DNA of 64,000 nucleotides. It comes from Psychrobacter sanguinis. GTDB lineage: Bacteria; Pseudomonadota; Gammaproteobacteria; Pseudomonadales; Moraxellaceae. The notes under the pieces were generated by a model. It was not told the DNA's origin, made no database searches, and was given only the letters and a program-made list of their open reading frames with translations. The stretch lies in contig NZ_CP085990.1 of NCBI RefSeq assembly GCF_020736705.1, forward strand, positions 1,922,001-1,986,000, in the 5' to 3' direction. This document shows, one piece after another, positions 35,992 to 45,168 of the stretch. The stretch's first letter is position 1. Each line of letters begins with the position of its first letter. The translations under genes and the position numbers were made by a program.

Positions 35992-37116
35992 TTATTTAGC
36001 AGAAGCTTCGGTTGGTGCATTCGATACCACTGGATTATTCGATAAAGAATAAACATAAGAAGCCAATAGCATGATACGTTCGTTACCTAGCTTGGTTTCC
36101 CACTGTGGCATAACACCACCACGACCATGACGGATAGTTTCTTGGATAGTTTCGCGATCACCGCCATACAACCAAATACCATCTGTTAGGTTAGGAGCAC
36201 CGGCATCAATCGAACCTTTAGCATCGCTACCATGACAGATAAAGCATTTCTCGTTGAAAATTGCTTTACCTTGAGCAACTTTAGCTGGATCAAGTTCAGA
36301 CTTTTCTTGGTTCTTAGAAATTGAAAGAACATACTCAGCTGCTGCACGTACACCTTGCTCACCAATATCATCACGTTGAGCTGGCATTGGCAATGGTTGA
36401 GCGGGATCAAGATTAACATGCCAACCATTATGTAGCGTCAACAAAATATTCTCAGGTTTGCCACCATGTAGCCAATCATTATCAGTCAGGTTAGGATAAC
36501 CAGGCGCACCTTGTGCTGTAGAACCGTGACATACTGCACAGTTCTGTAAGAACAAACGCTCACCTGCCATAACCGCTTTTTGATTACCTGATAGTTCTTT
36601 CACATAAGGCGCTAAAGCTGTGATATTAGTTTTAAGCTGTTCGTTTAGCTCACTGCTACGCTCTGATTTAACACGTTCTTTTGCTTGCAATGAGGCCAAA
36701 GTAGCTAACTGTTTCTGAGCCGCAGGGTTAGGCAAGAAATTGGTATTAAAGTTTTCAGTGAAAATCTTGTTGTTTTCTTCAAGATCACTGTAAAGCTCAT
36801 TTTTTGAGCTCCAAGGTACAGTTTTGCCATCTACTTCGACAGTTGATAGTCCATTGAAATGTCTTGGGAAAAGAGCTGGGAATAGTAACCAGTAACCCAC
36901 TGCCCAAATAATTGAACCAAAGAAAATAGCCAACCACCATTTAGGTAGAGGTTTGTCATACTCTTGAATAACATCATCATAAGTATGACCTGTTGTACCG
37001 TCTTCCTCCAGTTCTGGACTAGAACCTGGACGGACGACATATAGGAGCGCACCAAGAATGAATAGCCAGCACCCTATGCTTAGAATGGTAATCCATGAAC
37101 TCCAAAATATGCTCAT
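35992..37116 (-). CDS. ccoP: cbb3-type cytochrome c oxidase subunit III (CcoP)
   Basis: A membrane-bound dihaem cytochrome c that carries electrons into the oxidase. 374 residues: an N-terminal FixP_N domain with two membrane segments (about 8-28 and 60-80), a charged linker, then two haem-c sites CAVCHGS (about 193) and CFICHGS (about 290), each followed by an axial methionine region. Its ATG overlaps the ccoQ stop by four bases (translational coupling). Confidence 0.95.
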   Translation of the reverse strand: MSIFWSSWITILSIGCWLFILGALLYVVRPGSSPELEEDGTTGHTYDDVIQEYDKPLPKWWLAIFFGSIIWAVGYWLLFPALFPRHFNGLSTVEVDGKTVPWSSKNELYSDLEENNKIFTENFNTNFLPNPAAQKQLATLASLQAKERVKSERSSELNEQLKTNITALAPYVKELSGNQKAVMAGERLFLQNCAVCHGSTAQGAPGYPNLTDNDWLHGGKPENILLTLHNGWHVNLDPAQPLPMPAQRDDIGEQGVRAAAEYVLSISKNQEKSELDPAKVAQGKAIFNEKCFICHGSDAKGSIDAGAPNLTDGIWLYGGDRETIQETIRHGRGGVMPQWETKLGNERIMLLASYVYSLSNNPVVSNAPTEASAK

Positions 37117-37295
37117 TTTTTATCCTTATTGCGTGAATTTGAGGCTGATGAGGTAACTAACTCATCATCCAACGCAAGCTGTGCATCTTCTTCAAAGCGC
37201 TTCTTATTAGTCGGTGAATACGCCCACCATGCAATACTGATGAAGGCAATAAATGCCCCCACAGTAGCAATAACTTGTAGATCGCTCATACTCAT
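37113..37295 (-). CDS. ccoQ: cbb3 oxidase small subunit CcoQ
   Basis: 60 residues: one membrane segment (about 8-26), the WWAYSPTNKKRFEEDA motif typical of CcoQ, then a charged Ser/Asn tail. CcoQ stabilises the CcoP-containing complex. It overlaps ccoO by one base and ccoP by four. Confidence 0.9.
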   Translation of the reverse strand: MSMSDLQVIATVGAFIAFISIAWWAYSPTNKKRFEEDAQLALDDELVTSSASNSRNKDKK

Positions 37296-37933
37296 TAGCG
37301 TTGACCCTCCATTGCAGTACCAAGCTGCTGAAGATACGCAACTAGAGCATCTAGCTCAGTGGCACCCAATACTTGGTCAGGCGCACTTTCGATATCTTCA
37401 TCAGTGTAAGGCACACCGAAGCGATCACGGAATAAGCGCATTTTTTGCTGCACTTTACTGCCATCAACTTCTTGTTTAGCCAACCATGGGAAGCCTGGCA
37501 TAACAGATTCAGGCACCAATGATTGTGGATGGATTAAGTGTTTTTTCTGCCAATCGTCAGAGTAGCGGCCACCAACACGGGCTAAATCAGGGCCAGTACG
37601 TTTTGAGCCCCATAAGAATGGGTGATCCCACGTAGACTCTGCAGCGCGTGAATAAGGTCCATAACGTTCAACTTCAGCACGAAGTGGGCGAATCATTTGT
37701 GTGTGACACACATGACAGCCTTCACGGATATAAATATCACGTCCTTCAAACTCTAACGCTGTCCATGGTTGCATCGTAGGTAGTGGTTGGTTAACCCCAC
37801 CTTCTTCACTAGACTTGGTATCAAAAATTAATGGAACAATCTCTACTAATGTTGCAAAGCTAATTGCAATAACAATAAAGATGACCAGCAAGCCTGTGTT
37901 TTTTTCAATTATTTCATGAGCTGTACCTGCCAT
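37295..37933 (-). CDS. ccoO: cbb3 oxidase subunit II, monohaem cytochrome c (CcoO)
   Basis: 212 residues with one N-terminal membrane segment (about 12-34) and one haem-c site [12 protein letters not shown] (about 78). The region [16 protein letters not shown] is conserved in the family. It passes electrons from CcoP to CcoN and lies 25 bp downstream of ccoN. Confidence 0.96.
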   Translation of the reverse strand: MAGTAHEIIEKNTGLLVIFIVIAISFATLVEIVPLIFDTKSSEEGGVNQPLPTMQPWTALEFEGRDIYIREGCHVCHTQMIRPLRAEVERYGPYSRAAESTWDHPFLWGSKRTGPDLARVGGRYSDDWQKKHLIHPQSLVPESVMPGFPWLAKQEVDGSKVQQKMRLFRDRFGVPYTDEDIESAPDQVLGATELDALVAYLQQLGTAMEGQR

Positions 37934-37958
37934 GATATCTCCTTAAGCGATTGCTGGT

Positions 37959-39449
37959 TTACACGTTAACAGGCTGAGTGTCTTCGTCATCTTTGACGAT
38001 AGGACTATGATTTGTTGGGTCAGCTTCGTCAACAGGACGAGCGCTTGGCATCTTGATTGTTTTATAGGCGTTGTAAGCCATAACAATCATACCACTTACG
38101 TACAACAAACCACCAAATGCACGACCGATGTATGGATAGTGTGAGAACGCTACTGTTTCAATGAAGTTGTAAGCAAGCGTTCCATCTGGGTTAGTTTGAC
38201 GCCACATCATGCCCTGACCGATACCTGAAATCCACATAGAAACGATGTAGAAGATAGTACCCGCAGTTGCAAGCCAGAAGTGAGTGTTAATTAAGCTGAT
38301 TGAATACATTTTAGGCTTATTGAAGATGCGTGGAATTAATACGTATAAAGAGCCCATTGTGATTAAACCAACCCAACCTAAAGCACCTGAGTGTACGTGA
38401 CCTACTGTCCAGTCTGTATTATGCGACAACGCGTTTACAGTCTTGATAGACATCATTGGACCTTCGAAAGTTGACATTGCATAGAATGATAAAGCAACGA
38501 TCAAGAAACGAATGATAGGGTCGGTACGTAGTTTATCCCAGCTACCTGATAGTGTTAAAACACCGTTAATCATACCACCCCATGAAGGAGCGAATAGGAT
38601 AACAGAGAACACCATAGCTAAAGATTGTGTCCAATCAGGAAGTGCAGAGTAGTGAAGATGATGTCCACCCGCCCACATGTATGAAGCAATTAATGCCCAG
38701 AAATGCACGATTGACAAACGATATGAATAAATTGGACGACCAATCTGTACTGGTACGAAGTAATACATCATGCCTAGGAAAGCAGCTGTCAAGTAGAAAC
38801 CTACAGCGTTGTGACCATACCACCACTGTACCATCGCATCAGTTGCACCACCAAATAATGAGTAAGACTTAAATAGTCCTACAGGGATGGCCATACTGTT
38901 TACGATATGTAGTAAAGCAATAGTGATAATAAAAGCTGCAAAGAACCAGTTAGCCACATAAATATGTGACGTTTTACGTTTGATCAAGGTACCAAAGAAA
39001 ACGATGGCATAAGATATCCAAACAACCGCAATTAGGATATCGATAGGCCATTCTAGTTCCGCATACTCTTTAGTTGAGGTCAGACCCAAAGGAAGGGTAA
39101 TGACAGCACCAACAATAACGGCTTGCCATCCCCAAAAGGTAAACCAAGCTAAATAAGGAGCGAAAAGTCTGGTTTTACAGGTACGCTGAACGATATAGTA
39201 GGAGGTTGCAAATAAAGCAGAACCACCAAACGCAAAAATTACTGCGTTCGTATGCAGCGGTCTTAATCGGCTAAATGTTAGCCATGGGATATCAAAGTTT
39301 AGGGCAGGCCAAGCCAATTGTGAGGCGATGAACACCCCAAGACCCATGCCTATAATCCCCCAGACGATTGTCATGATAGTAAAATATCTGACTACTGTGA
39401 TTTCGTAATCACGATCGACTGGAGAGACTGCTGTGTTATTTATACTCAT
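37959..39449 (-). CDS. ccoN: cbb3 oxidase catalytic subunit I (CcoN)
   Basis: 496 residues, about twelve membrane segments. Haem and copper ligands are recognisable: His in [12 protein letters not shown] (low-spin haem), His in [10 protein letters not shown] with the HH pair of GHHLHYS (CuB), and the VGHVHSG pair (haems). This is the high-oxygen-affinity terminal oxidase core. First gene of ccoNOQP. I searched the upstream region for an ANR/FNR box (TTGAT-N4-ATCAA) and found none by eye. Confidence 0.97.
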   Translation of the reverse strand: MSINNTAVSPVDRDYEITVVRYFTIMTIVWGIIGMGLGVFIASQLAWPALNFDIPWLTFSRLRPLHTNAVIFAFGGSALFATSYYIVQRTCKTRLFAPYLAWFTFWGWQAVIVGAVITLPLGLTSTKEYAELEWPIDILIAVVWISYAIVFFGTLIKRKTSHIYVANWFFAAFIITIALLHIVNSMAIPVGLFKSYSLFGGATDAMVQWWYGHNAVGFYLTAAFLGMMYYFVPVQIGRPIYSYRLSIVHFWALIASYMWAGGHHLHYSALPDWTQSLAMVFSVILFAPSWGGMINGVLTLSGSWDKLRTDPIIRFLIVALSFYAMSTFEGPMMSIKTVNALSHNTDWTVGHVHSGALGWVGLITMGSLYVLIPRIFNKPKMYSISLINTHFWLATAGTIFYIVSMWISGIGQGMMWRQTNPDGTLAYNFIETVAFSHYPYIGRAFGGLLYVSGMIVMAYNAYKTIKMPSARPVDEADPTNHSPIVKDDEDTQPVNV

Positions 39450-40198
39450 TGGAATATTTCCTTTACAGCCTTAAGTATCAAAGGTGTCAACCAAAGCAGA
39501 GCGGCCTGTAAAAAATTAATTCTGAATGATGAAGGCGGCACTTATAGGTAGGCCACCTTGTGTTGAAATCTACACAGCAATTCAGTTATTTAATTTATAG
39601 ATGGCTCACTCATGAGGGTCTAAAAATAAATTTTAGTCTCAATTGTTTGGCTGTTATACCCGATGTTATCTAAATATGAAGCTATTGTAACGCATAGGAT
39701 ACAAAATATCATCTGACGAAATAGTCAAATCAAAAAAAACCCGTAAAAAAGTTATGGGTAATATCGATTTTGTTACGAATACGAGGGTTTAAAGGCTTAT
39801 TTTCTCTCATATTACCTTTGAAAAGCCTAATTTAACGCAAAAACTGTAACATTAAAAGTGACTTACTAATTCACATAAATACTGTAGACTCACTGTTTTT
39901 TAACAGGATATAGGCTCAATATTAAGTGAGTTAGCAATCTTAGGACTTTAGTAATACGGAGCTAAAAAGTTTATATTACTAGCAGTTTAGTTGATAAAAT
40001 GATCGAGATAGCCCTTATTCGTTCATAAGCCACTCAAAAATGGTTTATGGGTAAATTAGTAAAACCTATCTTGACTAGTTTAACTATTAACTATATAAAC
40101 TAAATGCATTGTTTTGATATATCAACTGATATGCTTGTGATATATTTTAACTCTATTTTTACATTAACTCTATTTTTAATTTGAACAGGGAAATTCTT
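39450..40198. other. Divergent spacer between ccoN and the SCP2 gene
   Basis: 749 bp, AT-rich, no gene. It holds a weak imperfect hairpin followed by T8 on the minus strand (about 39735-39765) and a perfect 12-bp palindrome TTGATATATCAA at 40114-40125. The palindrome resembles an FNR site, but its spacer is two bases too short. Confidence 0.5.
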
Positions 40199-40588
40199 AT
40201 GGCAGTTTTTTTATCAGATGAATGGTTTAACGAAGTAGATCGTTTAACCGCTGAAGCCGGTGATTTAAATTTACCACCTACATTGGCCAACAGTAAGTTA
40301 AACTTGAATGTTACCAATACTGCAAATGGTGATGTCAGTGCATCGCTTCAAAATGGTGTCTTAAAAAAGGGCACAACAGATGCCAGTACCACCATCAACA
40401 TTGATGAGCAAACTTTAATAGCAATTGCTTTAAAAGGCGATATGAATGAAGCAATGAATGCATTTATGTCAGGCAAAATCCGCATTGACGGAGACATGGG
40501 TCAAGTGATGGCATTGCAAACTGCTAAACCATCAGTTGAGCAAAAAGAACTTTTTAAGAAAATCTATGCCATGACTGAACAAGGCTAA
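40199..40588 (+). CDS. SCP2 sterol-carrier domain protein
   Basis: 129 residues of a single SCP2-type lipid-binding domain, ending in the typical GKIRIDGDMGQVMAL...LFKKIY. Such small proteins bind fatty acyl or sterol-like lipids in a hydrophobic tunnel; the ligand here is unknown. I start at ATG 40199 because AGGGAA lies six bases before it. Confidence 0.88.
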   Translation: MAVFLSDEWFNEVDRLTAEAGDLNLPPTLANSKLNLNVTNTANGDVSASLQNGVLKKGTTDASTTINIDEQTLIAIALKGDMNEAMNAFMSGKIRIDGDMGQVMALQTAKPSVEQKELFKKIYAMTEQG

Positions 40589-40646
40589 TTGGTTCAATTA
40601 TCTTAGATAATGATTGTAACAATGTTATTGGCTTAATTTCAGATAT

Positions 40647-40682
40647 AAAAAAGAGCGATTGCTAATCAATCGCTCTTTTTTT
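40647..40682. terminator. Terminator between the SCP2 gene and the 40763 gene
   Basis: A stem GAGCGATTG / CAATCGCTC is flanked by A-run and T-run, so it can end both convergent genes. Confidence 0.9.
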
Positions 40683-40762
40683 ATGGAAAATGTAATCTAG
40701 AATGGTAGTACACTCAAATCTTTGTCAAATACCACTAAATCATTTAATTCGGGCTTACAACC

Positions 40763-41173
40763 TTAATTCAGCAAATAGAGCATCAATAAAATGCCAGAAA
40801 TGAAGAAGCTGACAGAAAGTAAGCTAATAGAGTCAAAGGCTTTATCGCCTAATAATGATTTCATAAAAAACAGTAGCCCAGGATTATTGTTTTCAGTATG
40901 AGATAGGGCCTTCGATGTGGATTCAGGTAACGTTGATTCTAAACTCACTTTTTCTGCCGTAGAGTGAGTGTCATAAGTATGATTCGTTTCTAATAAATTC
41001 TTGGTTGTTGCACTAGGATGCTCATACCGTAACTCTTTATAAGAGTTAGAAAGGGTTGAGGTAGTTTTATAGCTCGTATTAGAAGTTTTACCCAAATCAG
41101 TAGAGTGCTCTGCCGTTAAAATAGGTAAAGGCAGTGCAGCAGGGCTGAAAATTTTGTCAGAAGAAGCTTTCAT
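40763..41173 (-). CDS. Small C-tail-anchored membrane protein of unknown function
   Basis: 136 residues. The first 100 are polar, rich in Ser/Thr/Glu and probably disordered. Residues 103-135 (MKSLLGDKAFDSISLLSV then a hydrophobic run) form one C-terminal membrane helix. The tail region is reminiscent of the short DUF3149-type membrane proteins, but only loosely. AGGG lies seven bases before the ATG, supporting a real gene. Confidence 0.6.
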   Translation of the reverse strand: MKASSDKIFSPAALPLPILTAEHSTDLGKTSNTSYKTTSTLSNSYKELRYEHPSATTKNLLETNHTYDTHSTAEKVSLESTLPESTSKALSHTENNNPGLLFFMKSLLGDKAFDSISLLSVSFFISGILLMLYLLN

Positions 41174-41480
41174 AAATACCCTGATATGAACTGAATAAAT
41201 ATTAGTAATTTATCCTTTCATCGTAGAGAAATTAAGTAAATAATCTTACCCTGAATTTGTAACGCTTGTAAATATATAGTTTGTATAGAATGTTAAAAAG
41301 TCAACTATTAATAGTATGGCTAGCTATTAAGATTTAGTCACACTTAATTAAAAGAAGAGGTTTATAAAGGAACTATAGCTTGAAAAGTAGTACATAAGAA
41401 AGCCGACTCAATAATTGAGTCGGCTTTTCAAATAGTTAAAGTTCGGGTAAATCAAAACTAACGCTTGAAATCAAAGAAGA
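41174..41480. other. Spacer with one terminator
   Basis: 307 bp. It contains the leader of the tail-anchored protein and the hairpin at 41399-41426 that ends the gene at 41481. Nothing else is seen. Confidence 0.5.
41399..41426 (-). terminator. Terminator of the 41481-42446 gene
   Basis: A 12-bp stem AGCCGACTCAAT / TTGAGTCGGCT type around a short loop, with short T-runs on both strands, 55 bp past the stop. Confidence 0.8.
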
Positions 41481-42446
41481 TTATGAGTCTTTTTGATTTT
41501 CATAGTAAATAGCAGCTTGTAGCCAGATATTGGCTTGAACATAGTCATTCACTTCGATTTTCTGAACCGCCTCTGTAGTGGGAGTAGCCACACGAACCAC
41601 AAAGGGATCAGCATCTGGCTCACGTAATATTGCCACATCAAACACAGTTAGTTCACGGTCATGCAATTTCTGTTGCTGCTTGCCCAATACCTGACCCTGA
41701 CACCAAGCCTCATCTTCTTGACCCAAAGTCTCGCCAAATAAATAAGCGCACATGTTGCCCAAGTTAATTTCAACAGGAGCTAATTGCTCATCATTTTCAG
41801 GTTGCCACTTATCGATTTGCTGTTCTAAGTCAGCAGGAATAACCCCATTATTTTGGGCGACGATATCATTGTAAGCACGGTGATAGCGAATGGCATCTGG
41901 GTCTTCTACTCGGATGATTTCTTCTTTATTACTTGGCTCAATGGCATAAGCCCAAGCACTAAAATTGACAAAGTATTTTTGATTTTGACGATAAAGAGGT
42001 TGGTTAACGGTATACATTTGGTCAAATGCATAAATGACGCTACCATCTTCACTAATTAGGCGTAATACCGCGTCTTGAGTAGAATTATTGGCAATGATAC
42101 GGTCAATTTTGCAGACCAAGCCATAAGGACTACTGACACAAGGAAAAGCGTTTATAAAGTTTTGTGGCTTACCGTCCTTCATTGCCAACACTTGATTAAT
42201 ATGGCACATCTGATTGCAAGACAGAAGTAAATTAGAGAGGCTATCTTTGGTTAGATTGGAATTTAATCCTGCGGCGATGGTCGCCTCATCAATGGAGTTT
42301 TGTAGCCAGTTGGGTACATCTTGTTCAATATTGTCGGTCAAGATACGCCAATGGTCGCCATGACCTGCCGTTTGTTCATCAGTTAAAGTGATGGTAATGG
42401 GGCGTATATCAGGATGCTGGCTATATTTATAAACTTGAGTTGTCAT
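41481..42446 (-). CDS. Protein of unknown function
   Basis: 321 residues, soluble, acidic, with no signal peptide or membrane helix. It contains six cysteines, a pair being close together (SCNQMCH). I do not recognise a family. It is monocistronic, with a terminator downstream and a 526-bp spacer upstream, and its composition matches the neighbours, so it is not obviously foreign. Confidence 0.65.
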   Translation of the reverse strand: MTTQVYKYSQHPDIRPITITLTDEQTAGHGDHWRILTDNIEQDVPNWLQNSIDEATIAAGLNSNLTKDSLSNLLLSCNQMCHINQVLAMKDGKPQNFINAFPCVSSPYGLVCKIDRIIANNSTQDAVLRLISEDGSVIYAFDQMYTVNQPLYRQNQKYFVNFSAWAYAIEPSNKEEIIRVEDPDAIRYHRAYNDIVAQNNGVIPADLEQQIDKWQPENDEQLAPVEINLGNMCAYLFGETLGQEDEAWCQGQVLGKQQQKLHDRELTVFDVAILREPDADPFVVRVATPTTEAVQKIEVNDYVQANIWLQAAIYYENQKDS

Positions 42447-42972
42447 AATGTACTTATACTTTTGATGGTTGGTTTTAAGGGCTGGCTACATTTTTGTTAT
42501 AACCTAACTGCATTGCTAGACGTTAAGCGCTTTGATCGAAAGCTATTTATCTATTTATAAGTTATAAAGATTACAAATTATAAAGAGCTATCGCTTAGCC
42601 GTCCGTTATTAGGGTCATCAACCTAGATAGCAAGTTTTGCAACCCTGCGCTCTCTTAACTAAAACTAATTTACTAAAATTTTACTTACTGCAATCTACAT
42701 TACTAACGAATGCTCTACTAACTAAATAGGGGCAAGTTGTGTTAATACAAGATCATATGCTTCTAATGATAAACAGATTGAGTATAAATTAAGAGTTTTT
42801 GGCAAATAAAACAACATTTTGCCAGTGTTATTAAAATAATAGCAGTAATCAAACATAGCCAAGTTGGCTGTGTTTGTGTCAAACTATGGGCTTTGCTATT
42901 TAGCATAAGCTTTTATTCATCACTTTAGTTACTACCTATTAGTCCTTTTCTAATCGGTTAAGAGCCTGAATT
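42447..42972. other. Divergent spacer before lolC/E
   Basis: 526 bp, AT-rich. The only structure noted is a 10-bp hairpin AAACATAGCC / GGCTGTGTTT (42851-42875) without T-run, about 100 bp before the permease gene. Confidence 0.5.
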
Positions 42973-44208
42973 ATGTTTCGTCCATTAGCCTTATTTTTAG
43001 GATTACGTTATACGCGTGCTGAACGCAGTAACCGCTTTATCTCCTTAATATCATTAATATCAATGGTTGGATTAACCCTAGGGGTCGCAGTATTAATCAC
43101 TGTGTTATCCGTAATGAACGGGTTTGACCGTGAGCTTAAATCCCGTATCTTAGGGATGGTCCCGCAAGCAACCGTCAGTTCAGGCGAGATTATTTCTGAT
43201 TGGAAAAGTCTGGCCACTAAAATTGAAAAAGACCCGGAAGTGGCAGCCGTGGCTCCTTTTATCGAACTACAAGGTATGTTGACCTCCAATGGTCAGGTGG
43301 CAGGCATCATGGTCACTGGCGTAGAGCCTGAATACGAAAAAAATGTCTCAATCATTAATGAGCACATGGTTGAGGGCAGTATTGACACTTTAAAAGACGG
43401 TGATTTCAGTATTGTTCTAGGCGAGAGCATGGTTGAAGCATTGGGATTACAAGTAGGCGATAAGGTAACTTTGGTGCTGCCAGAAGCCTCTCCATCGCCT
43501 GCTGGTGTCATTCCAAGATTCAAGCGCTTTACGTTGACAGGGGTGTTTAACATCAGTCGTGAAGTAGATAACTTGGTGGCTTTCATCCCTATGGGTGATG
43601 CTGCAACCTTACTTCGTCTACCACCCGGAGCACAAGGGGTTCGCATGAAGTTAGATAATATCTTCTTAGCCCCTCAAGTGGCCCAACGTGCTGCCAATAT
43701 AGATCCAGAGTATTTATTCCCCAATGATTGGACCCGTACTCATGGCAATTTATTCGGTGCCATTCAAATGGAAAAAGCGATGGTTGGCTTACTGCTTTTC
43801 TTAATCATCATCGTGGCCGCTTTCAACATCGTTTCTAGTTTGGTCATGCTGGTTACTGATAAAAAAGCAGATATTGCTATTCTGAAGACTTTTGGTGCTT
43901 CTCCTAAGCTGATTACGCAAGTGTTTATGGTACAAGGCTTAGTCATTGGCGTGATTGGTACGGTCGCAGGTACGGTATTGGGTGTTATCTTGGCGCTGAC
44001 AGTAGGCGATCTTCTAGGTTGGATCAACCAGTCATTTAACTTACATCTATTCGATGCTTACTTTATTAATTATCTACCCACTGAACTACGCTGGACAGAT
44101 GTATTGATTATTACCAGTACCTCGTTCTTATTAAGTTTCTTGGCAACTATTTATCCTGCTCGTCGTGCGGCTAGCATTCAACCTGCACAAACCTTACGTT
44201 ACGAATAG
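42973..44208 (+). CDS. lolC: Lipoprotein-releasing ABC transporter permease (LolC/LolE family)
   Basis: 411 residues with four membrane segments (about 22-48, 270-295, 315-345 and 378-400) and a large periplasmic MacB-like domain between the first two. It extracts mature lipoproteins from the inner membrane and hands them to LolA. Only one permease gene accompanies lolD here, so the complex may be a LolDF-type homodimer, as described in other gammaproteobacteria; lolF would then be the better name. Confidence 0.92.
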   Translation: MFRPLALFLGLRYTRAERSNRFISLISLISMVGLTLGVAVLITVLSVMNGFDRELKSRILGMVPQATVSSGEIISDWKSLATKIEKDPEVAAVAPFIELQGMLTSNGQVAGIMVTGVEPEYEKNVSIINEHMVEGSIDTLKDGDFSIVLGESMVEALGLQVGDKVTLVLPEASPSPAGVIPRFKRFTLTGVFNISREVDNLVAFIPMGDAATLLRLPPGAQGVRMKLDNIFLAPQVAQRAANIDPEYLFPNDWTRTHGNLFGAIQMEKAMVGLLLFLIIIVAAFNIVSSLVMLVTDKKADIAILKTFGASPKLITQVFMVQGLVIGVIGTVAGTVLGVILALTVGDLLGWINQSFNLHLFDAYFINYLPTELRWTDVLIITSTSFLLSFLATIYPARRAASIQPAQTLRYE

Positions 44209-44248
44209 CTCTATTATTAGGCATAGCAATCAGCCCTAAAATAAAACC

Positions 44249-44293
44249 CAGACTTATTAAGATTCAAGGAATTGTTAAGTTTTAATAAGTCTG
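44249..44293 (+). repeat. 12-bp inverted repeat between lolC and lolD
   Basis: CAGACTTATTAA (44249-44260) and TTAATAAGTCTG (44282-44293) are perfect complements with a 21-nt loop and no T-run. It may stabilise or process the mRNA between the two genes. Confidence 0.7.
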
Positions 44294-44367
44294 CTGCTAA
44301 AGGTAGCGAAAGGCAGTATAAATCTTAAAAAAGCCATTTTTAAAAATAGAGTAATTGAGAAAATAGT

Positions 44368-45054
44368 ATGTCAGAAATTTTAGTCGCAAAAAATATTAAT
44401 AAAATTTACGATGAAGGCAATATTCGCACTCAGGTTCTAACGGGCCTTAACTTAACGGTAAATGCTGGCGAGCGTATTGCTATTGTCGGGACCAGTGGAT
44501 CAGGTAAAAGTACCTTATTGCATCTATTAGGCGGGCTCGATGTGCCTACTTCTGGTGAGGTTTGGTTGCATGGTAAGTGTTTAAACAATATGAATGAGAC
44601 TGAACGTGGCGAAATGCGTAATAAGCATTTGGGCTTTATTTATCAGTTTCACCATTTATTACCAGAGTTTACTGCTATTGAAAATGTGGCCATGCCTTTG
44701 TTATTGCGTAAAGAGGTACCAATTAAAGAAGCCCGCCAGCAAGCTGTAGATCTGCTAGAAAGAGTAGGGTTGGGACATCGATTAGAACACCGTCCTGGTG
44801 AGTTGTCAGGTGGTGAGAGACAACGGGTAGCGATTGCCCGTGCCCTAGTCACTAAGCCGTCACTGGTACTGGCTGATGAGCCAACAGGTAACTTAGATTA
44901 TGACAATGCGCAGAGCATTTTTGCCTTGTTGGCAGAGCTACAAGATACCATGAAAACAGCACTGTTAATGGTCACCCATGATAGAAGCTTAGCTGCCATG
45001 GCCGATCGCCAAATGTTACTCAAAAATGGTAAGTGGGAAAACTTTGACCACTAA
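44368..45054 (+). CDS. lolD: Lipoprotein-releasing ABC transporter ATPase LolD
   Basis: 228 residues: Walker [10 protein letters not shown] (about 42-50), the LolD motif [12 protein letters not shown], signature LSGGERQR (about 149-156) and Walker [10 protein letters not shown]. It powers lipoprotein release with the permease encoded 159 bp upstream. Confidence 0.96.
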   Translation: MSEILVAKNINKIYDEGNIRTQVLTGLNLTVNAGERIAIVGTSGSGKSTLLHLLGGLDVPTSGEVWLHGKCLNNMNETERGEMRNKHLGFIYQFHHLLPEFTAIENVAMPLLLRKEVPIKEARQQAVDLLERVGLGHRLEHRPGELSGGERQRVAIARALVTKPSLVLADEPTGNLDYDNAQSIFALLAELQDTMKTALLMVTHDRSLAAMADRQMLLKNGKWENFDH

Positions 45055-45168
45055 TTTTAACTAGTCTTATAATACCGTTGCTATCAAAGCATGATTTATT
45101 TATTAATCATTCAGATTATTAATGACTCAGAATCAAGGTTGATGATGAGGACATACTAAGGGCTTTAT

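Noticed and set aside
40114..40125. TTGATATATCAA as an FNR/ANR site
   Set aside because: Half-sites are separated by two bases rather than four. It is nearer to the SCP2 gene than to ccoN.
42851..42875. Hairpin before lolC/E as a terminator or riboswitch
   Set aside because: No T-run follows and no conserved aptamer motif is visible.
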